Assembly: GCA_016763355.1 (NCBI GenBank)
Contig: JAESTY010000073.1
Location: 1-7,055, forward strand
DNA length: 7,055 nucleotides
DNA from: Immundisolibacteraceae bacterium
Lineage (GTDB): Bacteria; Pseudomonadota; Gammaproteobacteria; Immundisolibacterales; Immundisolibacteraceae
Direction of reading: 5' to 3'
Part shown: positions 1 through 5,390 of the stretch, one piece after another
How the letters are laid out: each line of letters starts with the position of its first letter
Numbering within the stretch: the stretch's first letter is position 1
The notes under the pieces: generated by a model
What the model was told of the DNA's origin: nothing
Databases searched by the model: none
Seen by the model: only the letters and a program-made list of their open reading frames with translations
Translations under genes and position numbers: made by a program

Positions 1-1
1 C

Positions 2-247
2 TATTTCAGCCGGCCTAATGACCTGACCTATTTCCAGCGCCGCGATGGCCTGCAGGAATTTGGCAGCGCCTTTAATCCCTATTGGCAAGCCAGACTGGTC
101 GATACCAGCTATGGCGAACGCGCCATGGCGTTACTACTGCAACAGCAGGTAGTCTGGACCGGTGACCTTCAGTCACTGGCCAGTTCCGCACTCGATGAGG
201 TGCCAAATATCAGTGACCTGTTAGCCTCACTGGGTCTTTCGATTTGA
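2..247 (+). CDS. TadG/TadE-like Flp pilus assembly protein, C-terminal end (5' truncated by window)
   Basis: An open frame enters from the left edge and ends at TGA 245-247, giving the last 81 residues of a protein. The visible part contains FNPYWQARLVDTSYGERAMA, a pattern I associate from memory with C-termini of TadE/TadG-like proteins in Tad loci. The rest is a mixed hydrophilic tail ending in a Leu/Ser-rich segment (ISDLLASLGLSI). Such proteins are usually anchored by one N-terminal membrane helix with the remainder in the periplasm; that anchor lies outside the window. The stop overlaps the TTG start of the next gene (TTGA), which indicates translational coupling and one operon with the pseudopilin downstream. 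The pilus context is firm. The choice between TadG-like and another TadE-family member is uncertain because the N-terminus is missing. Confidence 0.6.
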   Translation, partial: YFSRPNDLTYFQRRDGLQEFGSAFNPYWQARLVDTSYGERAMALLLQQQVVWTGDLQSLASSALDEVPNISDLLASLGLSI

Positions 248-1362
248 CCCTTAACTGGTCAAACAAACCTCGCCAGCAAGGCCAGGCCATGACCGAGTTC
301 ACCCTCGCGGCGGCATTTTTTTTAATTCCTCTGTTCCTGCTAATCCCGTGGCTGGGCAAAATTATTGATCTGCGCCACAGCGCTATTCAGATGGCCCGCT
401 ACGAAGCCTGGGAGTACAGCGTCTGGTATGGCGATAGCAGCCAACAACCCGACGACTTCACCCGCCTGCAGCCAGTTAAATCGTTGGGAGATACCAAAGA
501 CGAAGCCCGCCAACGGTTTCTATCCGACACCAGTCTGCTACTCACTAGCAGTGACGATAACGGCTGGAGCGCTATTCAAGCAAACCCACTCTGGCATCAT
601 CATGATGGCGATCATATTGCCTCACCCATAGTGGCTGCAGACTTGTCAGCCGCCTCCACATCAACGCTGAACGGCGAGGATGACACCCCGGATTTTCTGG
701 GCATTTATACCGTCGCTGCTGACATCATGGATTTTATCGGTGAGGTGCTCGGTGCCCTCTCGGATCTAATTGGTGCACCCGGTAATTTTGATGCCATCAA
801 CACCGAGGGATTATTTAGCACCACCATCTCATTGCCCCTAATCGACATTCCCGACACTACCGGCAACACCTTGCGCAGCACGCAAATGCAAAACCTGGTG
901 CTGACCTCTCGTGCGGGACTCCTCACCGATGGCTGGAATGCCGGCGGCATGGATCACTCCATGACTCGAATCAAAGGACTAGTGGCCACCTCCCTGCTCG
1001 ATAACCCGGTTATTAACGTCGGCCAGGATGTGATCGGCATCATCGCACCAGAAATCCGCGGCTGTGATCCAATCATCGATATCCTGCCGATTTTTGGCCC
1101 TCTTACAGAACTCAACTTTGGATACGACGTCGACTCGGTCTCCACCGACCCGGACACTGGCAAAGACGTCGGTTCGCTCTGGTGGGGCTATGTCGATATT
1201 GATGCAGTCAACCCAGACCGATTAAGCCTCAACGAAGATGAGCTAGACCCGGTCGGTGAATCCTCCTGTGACGATTCTACCGGGGTTTGCGAATTCGAAG
1301 GCGATGACCTGCCGGCCCGAGTGCCGCGTATTCTTGAAGATGGGGTTTGCTACTATGGCTAA
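244..1362 (+). CDS. TadE-like pseudopilin with large periplasmic domain (TTG start)
   Basis: This 372-residue protein begins RQQGQAMTEF followed by a hydrophobic helix (about residues 20-41). G13 followed by E18-F19 matches the Flp-type prepilin cleavage pattern G/XXXXEF, so a TadV/FppA-type peptidase should cleave after G13, as known for TadE and TadF. This decides the start: the ATG at 289 (M16) would remove the cleavage glycine, whereas TTG 244, overlapping the upstream stop as TTGA, retains it. No clear Shine-Dalgarno precedes TTG, which fits coupled translation. After the helix, ARYEAWEYSVWYG is typical of TadE-like proteins. The remaining ~310 residues have no domain I recognise; they are Asp-rich towards the end and contain four cysteines (C274, C342, C349, C369) that could form two periplasmic disulfides. 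It is clearly longer than the usual TadE (about 150-200 residues). Its 3' end overlaps the next gene by 8 bp. Confidence 0.8.
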   Translation: MTLNWSNKPRQQGQAMTEFTLAAAFFLIPLFLLIPWLGKIIDLRHSAIQMARYEAWEYSVWYGDSSQQPDDFTRLQPVKSLGDTKDEARQRFLSDTSLLLTSSDDNGWSAIQANPLWHHHDGDHIASPIVAADLSAASTSTLNGEDDTPDFLGIYTVAADIMDFIGEVLGALSDLIGAPGNFDAINTEGLFSTTISLPLIDIPDTTGNTLRSTQMQNLVLTSRAGLLTDGWNAGGMDHSMTRIKGLVATSLLDNPVINVGQDVIGIIAPEIRGCDPIIDILPIFGPLTELNFGYDVDSVSTDPDTGKDVGSLWWGYVDIDAVNPDRLSLNEDELDPVGESSCDDSTGVCEFEGDDLPARVPRILEDGVCYYG

Positions 1363-2044
1363 TCCGATTCACTGGCTGTTACTACCCATCTTAGTGCTTT
1401 CGAGCACCCTGGCTGGCGCGTTCGGTGCTCCAGAATTGCCACCTCCGCCTGACGCCACTGTCGAAATAGTCGCCAGCTCCGCGAGCATGAACGGCATCCC
1501 CATCACTACCCGCAAATTCAGCGTCGAGATGGACATTGAGGAAGTGCTGGAGTTTTACCGCAAACTCTGGCACAAACCGGTCGATGGACATCCCGGATAT
1601 ACCGAAGCCAGCATCAACGAATGGCAGATTGTCAGTCGCATCGAAGGGGACTATTTATTAACCGTGCAGGTTGCAAACGGCCAATACGGCCACAGCACCG
1701 GTTACCTGGCAATCAGTGACTACCGCAAACGCGCCCGAGTAGTCAGCAGCACCAAATTCCCGCAAATGCGCGAAAGCATTTTAGTCAACGACCTGGGAAG
1801 TTCTGATCCGGGTAAAAAGGCCAAAACTTTCCTGATCCGTAACGAATTTTCAACCAGCAGTAACGCCACCTATTACCGGGATCACTATATGCACCGCGGC
1901 TGGGATGTGGCCATTGACCAGTCCCTCAAAGGCGGTCATGTATTGAGTTTCCGACGCAGCGGCGAAACCGTAGACATAGTCGTGCAACATTTCGGCGAAG
2001 GCACCTACATCGTCGGCAATACTGTTAAACCCGGGCTTTTTTAA
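1355..2044 (+). CDS. Unrecognised exported protein with two similar halves
   Basis: I do not recognise this 229-residue protein. It starts with a probable Sec signal peptide: IHWLLLPILVLSSTLAGAFG, then likely cleavage near residues 21-25. ATG 1355 is chosen because it directly precedes this peptide, overlaps the upstream stop by 8 bp and has a G-rich stretch (1341-1344) ten bases upstream. An in-frame ATG at 1340 is an alternative, and still longer in-frame extension to 1256 lies inside the upstream gene and adds nothing signal-like. The mature part appears to be an internal duplication. Half one has EEVLEFYRKLW (62-72), then W90 and LLTVQVANGQYGHSTGY (101-117). Half two has NATYYRDHYMHRGW (170-183), then HVLSFRRSG and VDIVVQHFGEGTY (206-218). 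Its place between two pilin-like genes suggests a periplasmic role in pilus assembly; that is inference only. Confidence 0.75.
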   Translation: MANPIHWLLLPILVLSSTLAGAFGAPELPPPPDATVEIVASSASMNGIPITTRKFSVEMDIEEVLEFYRKLWHKPVDGHPGYTEASINEWQIVSRIEGDYLLTVQVANGQYGHSTGYLAISDYRKRARVVSSTKFPQMRESILVNDLGSSDPGKKAKTFLIRNEFSTSSNATYYRDHYMHRGWDVAIDQSLKGGHVLSFRRSGETVDIVVQHFGEGTYIVGNTVKPGLF

Positions 2045-2048
2045 GAAG
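2043..2048 (+). promoter_or_regulatory. Ribosome binding site for the acidic pilin-like gene
   Basis: The purine run AAGAAG lies 8 bases before ATG 2057 and begins inside the stop codon of the preceding gene. It supports ATG 2057 rather than the adjacent in-frame TTG at 2054, which would leave only 5 bases of spacing. Confidence 0.4.
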
Positions 2049-2056
2049 ACTATTTG

Positions 2057-2944
2057 ATGAGCCTGACGCAACACAAAACACGCTTCAACCATGGCTACCA
2101 ACTGGGGCAGGGCATGGTTGAATACGTAGTGGTGTTGGCTACCGTCGTGTTTGCGTTGCTGGTACCCCTGAACGGCGCAGGCTCTAACAATGTTATCGAA
2201 GAGATCGAACAGGTCTTACAGAATAACTATCAGGGCTATTCCTTTGCAGTGACCCTGTCCGAAATGCCCGACGCTGTGTCGATGGAAGAAGCCCTGCAGA
2301 TGTATGAAGATGCCGGTGGTGACCCAGGCCAGCTCACCGATGCGGCAGATATCATCCAGAAGGTCGATGATTTCCTCGGCATGTCCTTCGAAGATCTGAT
2401 CCCCGATGTCACCGATTTCAGTGTCGCCGACCTGCTCGACGGCGAACTACCCTCCTTCGGGGATAGTGAGGACGCAGAACAGAGTGATGGTAATACACCC
2501 CTATATAATGAAGACGGTGAAGCCATGACCCTGGCTACCGTCTTCATCGACGGTGACGGTGATATTTTCGAGCTCAATGAAGCCGAACTATTTGCCCAGG
2601 ATGACACCGACGAAAACGATCCCCTCACCGAAGATGAAGTCTGCACCGATTCTAGCGTGGTACGCCTGCCGGTTACTGACACCAGCACGTCATCAGCCAC
2701 AGTCGAATGCGATGGTTCAGAAGGCGAAACCGTACTGGACTCCAATGGCAATTTTATTGGATCGGATAGTCTGGTCACCAACGATGACAATACAGTCGCT
2801 GTAATAGGAAATGGCTTTGTAGTCGGCATAGATGACGATGAGGACGATATCCTGCTTAATGAAGATGACGTCACTATTGAAAGCAATGGGGAAATTTTCC
2901 TGATCACCGAAGAGGTTGATACCAGCGGGTTTAGCTTTCCCTAA
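2057..2944 (+). CDS. Large acidic Flp/TadE-type pilin-like protein with repeat-like C-terminal region
   Basis: A 295-residue protein whose N-terminus YQLGQGMVEYVVVLATVV fits the Flp-type prepilin pattern: G17 followed by E22-Y23 (+5, +6) and a hydrophobic helix to about residue 37. Cleavage by a TadV-type peptidase after G17 is expected. Unlike the Flp major pilin (about 50-80 residues), it continues with ~255 strongly acidic residues, so it is more likely a minor pseudopilin or a modular pilin. Residues 148-290 hold DG-rich motifs (PLYNEDGEAMT, FIDGDGDI, PLTEDEV, LLNEDDVTIESNGEI) that resemble the repeats in the CpaB tail downstream. C196 and C218 could form a disulfide. The triple Asp at D165/D167/D169 hints at Ca2+ binding but is not a canonical EF-hand. 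It closes the first module; no convincing rho-independent terminator follows. The pilin-like N-terminus is secure; the function of the tail is unknown. Confidence 0.8.
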   Translation: MSLTQHKTRFNHGYQLGQGMVEYVVVLATVVFALLVPLNGAGSNNVIEEIEQVLQNNYQGYSFAVTLSEMPDAVSMEEALQMYEDAGGDPGQLTDAADIIQKVDDFLGMSFEDLIPDVTDFSVADLLDGELPSFGDSEDAEQSDGNTPLYNEDGEAMTLATVFIDGDGDIFELNEAELFAQDDTDENDPLTEDEVCTDSSVVRLPVTDTSTSSATVECDGSEGETVLDSNGNFIGSDSLVTNDDNTVAVIGNGFVVGIDDDEDDILLNEDDVTIESNGEIFLITEEVDTSGFSFP

Positions 2945-2945
2945 C

Positions 2946-2973
2946 TTGAATTATATTTTGCATCTTCAATAAA
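2946..2973 (+). promoter_or_regulatory. Possible sigma70-type promoter (weak)
   Basis: TTGAAT (2946-2951) resembles a -35 box and AATAAA (2968-2973) a -10 box, separated by 16 bases, each with four matches to consensus. The surrounding AT-richness makes chance matches likely, and other AT-rich hexamers (for example TAATTA at 2988-2993) are alternatives. It would drive cpaB and downstream genes with a leader of about 150 bases. Confidence 0.2.
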
Positions 2974-3054
2974 CCTTATCCTTTTTCTAATTAATGAAAT
3001 TAAGCACCTGTTTTATTTACCAAAAATCAAGAGTATTCTTTAGCGACAGGGGAT

Positions 3055-3086
3055 AGACCCGGTAACAACCATAATTCACCGGGTCT
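3055..3086 (+). promoter_or_regulatory. Perfect 9-bp inverted repeat in the cpaB leader (hairpin or operator)
   Basis: AGACCCGGT (3055-3063) is the exact reverse complement of ACCGGGTCT (3078-3086), with a 14-base spacer; the next outer pair (T3054/G3087) could wobble. No U-tract follows, so this is not a classical intrinsic terminator. It sits 42 bases before the cpaB start, suiting either an operator dyad or an RNA leader hairpin. A small alternative hairpin CTGC-ACTG-GCAG (3085-3096) shares its last two bases and would compete with the base of the main stem. Confidence 0.5.
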
Positions 3087-3128
3087 GCACTGGCAGTTCG
3101 ACAACAACAACGCCACTTGGGATAAACC

Positions 3129-5276
3129 ATGAGCGAACAGAAAAGCAGTTTCCTGCCGATTATTGGTGCAGTCGTATTTGCGCTGATTGCGGCGGCTTCT
3201 TCCTACTTTTATCTGCAGATGAAAGCCGCTTCACTGGAAAAAAAAGCCGGACCAGAAACCGCCAAAATAGTCGTTCTAGTTCCTCGACAGGATCTGGCTA
3301 AAGGCGCTGTATTGGGTGCCAATAACCTGACTCAGCGACCAATCGAAGTTGATATGGCTCATGGTGATGTCCTCACCGGTAGAGATTTTGACTCTATTAA
3401 AGGTCGGCTACTGGTGCAGCCGGTCGGCCGTGGACGCCCCCTGCTGAGACGTTTTGTCGAATCTAGCGGCGCGGTAACCTTCTCTGACACCATTACTGCC
3501 GGACGTCGCGCCATCACTGTTCAGATCGACGAAATAAACTCCTTTGATGGCATGCTCCGACCCGGTGATCGGGTTGACCTGTTTTTACGACTAGACCTTG
3601 ACGACATCCCCAAAAAATCACGCGCGACTGGCATAGAAGAAGACGTTCTGATGCCGGTAATGCAAGACCTGTTGGTGCTGGCCACCGGCACCGAAGCCAA
3701 AGGCGAATTCCGCGAGAAATATGGCCGCCTGGCTCAGGCACGTCGCGGTGAAGGCTACGCCAACATCACCGTGGATGTAACGCCAAAAGAAGGCGCCCTG
3801 TTATCTACTGCAGAGGAACAGGGCGAACTGGTCGCAATGCTCAGAAATCGCAAAGATCGTAGCCTGGCCGATTTCGACAGGGTATCTCCTAGCGATCTGT
3901 TTGCTCACGCGAAAGCTATGGCAGAAAAAGCTGCCCGCCAACGTGCGGCGATGGCCAACAAGAAGCTCACCCGTGATGACATCATCATTAACGCCGATGG
4001 CACTGTAACTGACAAATTCGGTAATCTAATTCTTGGTGCCGACGGCAAACCCCTGACTCGGGACGACCTGGTATTTAATCCAGATGGCACCCTGGCAATG
4101 AAGGGCGCTGCTCTGACCGGACCCAATGGTGAGCCCCTGACCATGGACGACGTCACCATTGGTGCCGATGGCATATTGCGCGATAAAAATGGCCAACCCA
4201 TTCTGGGTCCGGATGGCAAACCACTCACTAAAGATGATGTGGTAATCAATCCAGACGGCTCTATCTCTACCCGTGGCCAGGCCCTCACCTCCGGAGGCCC
4301 ACCAGGCCCAGGCGGCGATCTACGAGCCGAAGATGTCACTATTGGAGCTGACGGCATCTTACGAGATAAATCCGGTAATCCGATTCTCGGTGCCGACGGC
4401 AAACCCTTGACCAAAGATGACGTGGTCTTTAACGCCGACGGCAGTATTAGCGTGAAAGGTCCAGCTCTGACCCGAACCGTCGAGAAAACCCTTAGCGCCG
4501 ACGATGTCACCGTTGGTGAAGACGGCATTCTGCGGGACAAGGACGGCAACCCGATCCTTGGAGCAGACGGCAAGCCACTAACTAAAGATGACGTGGTCTT
4601 TAACGCCGACGGCAGCATTACGGTCAAGGGCCCAACTCTGACTGGTCCGAACGGCGAACCACTTAGTGCAGACGATGTCACAGTTGGCGAAGATGGCATT
4701 CTCAGAGACAAGGATGGCAACCCAATTCTTGGAGCTGACGGCAAGCCATTAACTAAAGATGACGTCATCTTTAACGCCGATGGCACCATCTCCATGAAAG
4801 GCGGCCCGCTGACCACTATGGTCGAGGAGCCACTCAACATTGACGATGTCACCATAGGCGCAGACGGTATCTTGCGGGATAAAGATGGCAACCCGATATT
4901 GGGTGCCGATGGCAAGCCGCTCACCGAAAATGACATCATCGTCAATGCAGATGGCTCCATCAGCATGAAGGGCGACAAGATATCCACCGCTGCAGCTGGA
5001 CCTACGCCATTGCTAGGCAAAAACGGCGAGCCGCTCAGTGCCGATGACATTCAGGTTGGTGAAGATGGCATCGTCCGCGATAAGGATGGCAACCCAATCC
5101 TGGGTCCAAACGGCAAACCGCTAACCGCCGCGGACATCGAAATTGATGCCAACGGTAATGTGGTACTGCGGAAGCCCTCCGATAGTGACGATGAGATTCT
5201 CGAGGTCGAGTTCCTGGCCGGTGGCAACAGTAAGGGCGGGGTGGCCGAAGTTGGTGCCATGCCGATTCTGAAGTAA
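3129..5276 (+). CDS. cpaB: Flp pilus assembly protein CpaB/RcpC with a long C-terminal repeat tail
   Basis: This 715-residue protein has a usual CpaB core. A membrane anchor spans about residues 8-30. A SAF/ChapFlgA-like region follows at about 45-110 (VPRQDLAKGAVLGANNLTQR and GRLLVQPVGRGRPLLRR), then an RcpC-type region at about 127-245 (RAITVQIDEINSFDGMLRPG, GDRVDLFL, VMQDLLVLATG, ANITVDVTPKEG). Known CpaB/RcpC proteins are anchored in the inner membrane, act in the periplasm and work with the CpaC/RcpA secretin, which is the next gene here. CpaB is normally about 250-350 residues. Here a charged, probably helical linker (about 255-279, AKAMAEKAARQRAAMANKK) leads into 14 half-repeats (280-686) and a short acidic end. 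The start ATG is the only sensible one before the anchor; its Shine-Dalgarno (GGG at 3119-3121) is weak. The core assignment is strong; the role of the tail is unknown. Confidence 0.92.
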   Translation: MSEQKSSFLPIIGAVVFALIAAASSYFYLQMKAASLEKKAGPETAKIVVLVPRQDLAKGAVLGANNLTQRPIEVDMAHGDVLTGRDFDSIKGRLLVQPVGRGRPLLRRFVESSGAVTFSDTITAGRRAITVQIDEINSFDGMLRPGDRVDLFLRLDLDDIPKKSRATGIEEDVLMPVMQDLLVLATGTEAKGEFREKYGRLAQARRGEGYANITVDVTPKEGALLSTAEEQGELVAMLRNRKDRSLADFDRVSPSDLFAHAKAMAEKAARQRAAMANKKLTRDDIIINADGTVTDKFGNLILGADGKPLTRDDLVFNPDGTLAMKGAALTGPNGEPLTMDDVTIGADGILRDKNGQPILGPDGKPLTKDDVVINPDGSISTRGQALTSGGPPGPGGDLRAEDVTIGADGILRDKSGNPILGADGKPLTKDDVVFNADGSISVKGPALTRTVEKTLSADDVTVGEDGILRDKDGNPILGADGKPLTKDDVVFNADGSITVKGPTLTGPNGEPLSADDVTVGEDGILRDKDGNPILGADGKPLTKDDVIFNADGTISMKGGPLTTMVEEPLNIDDVTIGADGILRDKDGNPILGADGKPLTENDIIVNADGSISMKGDKISTAAAGPTPLLGKNGEPLSADDIQVGEDGIVRDKDGNPILGPNGKPLTAADIEIDANGNVVLRKPSDSDDEILEVEFLAGGNSKGGVAEVGAMPILK
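3966..5186 (+). repeat. Tandem coding repeats in cpaB: 7 composite units of two alternating half-repeats
   Basis: Residues 280-686 of CpaB split into alternating A and B half-repeats. All seven A halves are exactly 29 residues (280-308, 337-365, 398-426, 455-483, 512-540, 569-597, 636-664) with the pattern L-x-x-D-D-V-x-x-G-x-D-G-I-L-R-D-K-x-G-N-P-I-L-G then ADGKP. B halves are 28 residues (LTKDDVVFNADGSI then x-x-K-G) with variable ends: GPNGEP, a VEK/VEE form, or insertions making 32 and 38 residues in units 2 and 6. The last B half is shortened. DNA units: 3966-4136, 4137-4319, 4320-4490, 4491-4661, 4662-4832, 4833-5033, 5034-5186, with a basic period of 171 bp. Both halves share D-D-h-x-h-x-x-D-G-x-h, so they probably derive from one 28-29 residue ancestor. 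Frequent DG and NG turns suggest stacked beta-hairpins. Confidence 0.92.
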
Positions 5277-5277
5277 T

Positions 5278-5282
5278 CGGAG
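5278..5282 (+). promoter_or_regulatory. Ribosome binding site for the secretin region
   Basis: CGGAG lies 9 bases before ATG 5292, right after the cpaB stop. It is among the best Shine-Dalgarno matches in the window, and it points to 5292 as the original secretin start rather than ATG 5390, which has no equivalent site. Confidence 0.5.
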
Positions 5283-5291
5283 CCGCTGACC

Positions 5292-5390
5292 ATGAGCCAT
5301 ACCCAACAAAATAATTTGACCTTCGGGGACAACCAGATATCCATGCAAAACGCCCGCAAACTAGCTCCATCGCCGCACTGCTTTGGCTAA
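5292..5390 (+). other. Frame-disrupted 5' end of the secretin gene (or a 32-codon leader ORF)
   Basis: ATG 5292, behind a good ribosome binding site, opens a 32-codon frame (MSHTQQNNLTFGDNQ then ISMQNARKLAPSPHCFG) ending at TAA 5388-5390, which overlaps the ATG of the 425-residue secretin frame as TAATG. From 5360 the secretin frame itself encodes TSSIAALLWLMAGLMIATG then LQASSKD, a complete hydrophobic signal-peptide core. Joining MQNARK of the first frame to it needs one extra base near the AAA run at 5358-5360 and gives a textbook signal peptide. I favour a one-base deletion or sequencing error. A coupled leader peptide, or translation from 5390 alone, is the alternative. Confidence 0.6.

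Larger units (their letters stand above)
2945..3128 (+). other. AT-rich intergenic region between pilin-like and CpaB modules
   Basis: This is the only long non-coding gap in the window (184 bp). Its first ~100 bases are visibly more AT-rich than the genes around it, and the rest contains an inverted repeat (3055-3086) and a CAACAACAAC tract near 3101-3110. I see no tRNA or small ORF. It is a natural place for a second promoter and a structured 5' leader for cpaB-cpaC. Confidence 0.6.

Noticed and set aside
1256..1354. Upstream extension of the two-halved exported protein
   Set aside because: The extra residues lie inside the upstream gene, have no ribosome binding site and would bury the signal peptide.
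2549..2587. EF-hand calcium site at D165-D167-D169 of the pilin-like protein
   Set aside because: The position-6 glycine is isoleucine and the acidic residue at position 12 is alanine, so it is not a canonical loop; Ca2+ binding remains only a possibility.
2236..2907. 223-residue open frame on the minus strand opposite the acidic pilin-like gene
   Set aside because: Asp and Glu codons read backwards give Ser/Val/Leu-rich sequence without stops; no start signal or domain is visible.
2946..2987. Rho-independent terminator after the pilin-like gene
   Set aside because: TTGAA/TTCAA gives only a 5-bp AT-rich stem and the T-run at 2982-2986 is not adjacent to it.
3905..5050. 381-residue open frame on the minus strand across the cpaB repeats
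   Set aside because: It is a Ser/Pro-rich shadow created by the periodic codons of the + strand repeats; the + strand encodes a clear CpaB with matching neighbours.
3966..5186. CRISPR array or non-coding tandem repeat
   Set aside because: The 171-bp period keeps one reading frame, differences are largely synonymous, and no short identical repeats with unique spacers occur.
5350..5366. Programmed -1 ribosomal frameshift joining the secretin signal peptide
   Set aside because: No X-XXY-YYZ slippery heptamer in the correct frame and no obvious downstream stimulatory structure; a one-base indel explains it more simply.
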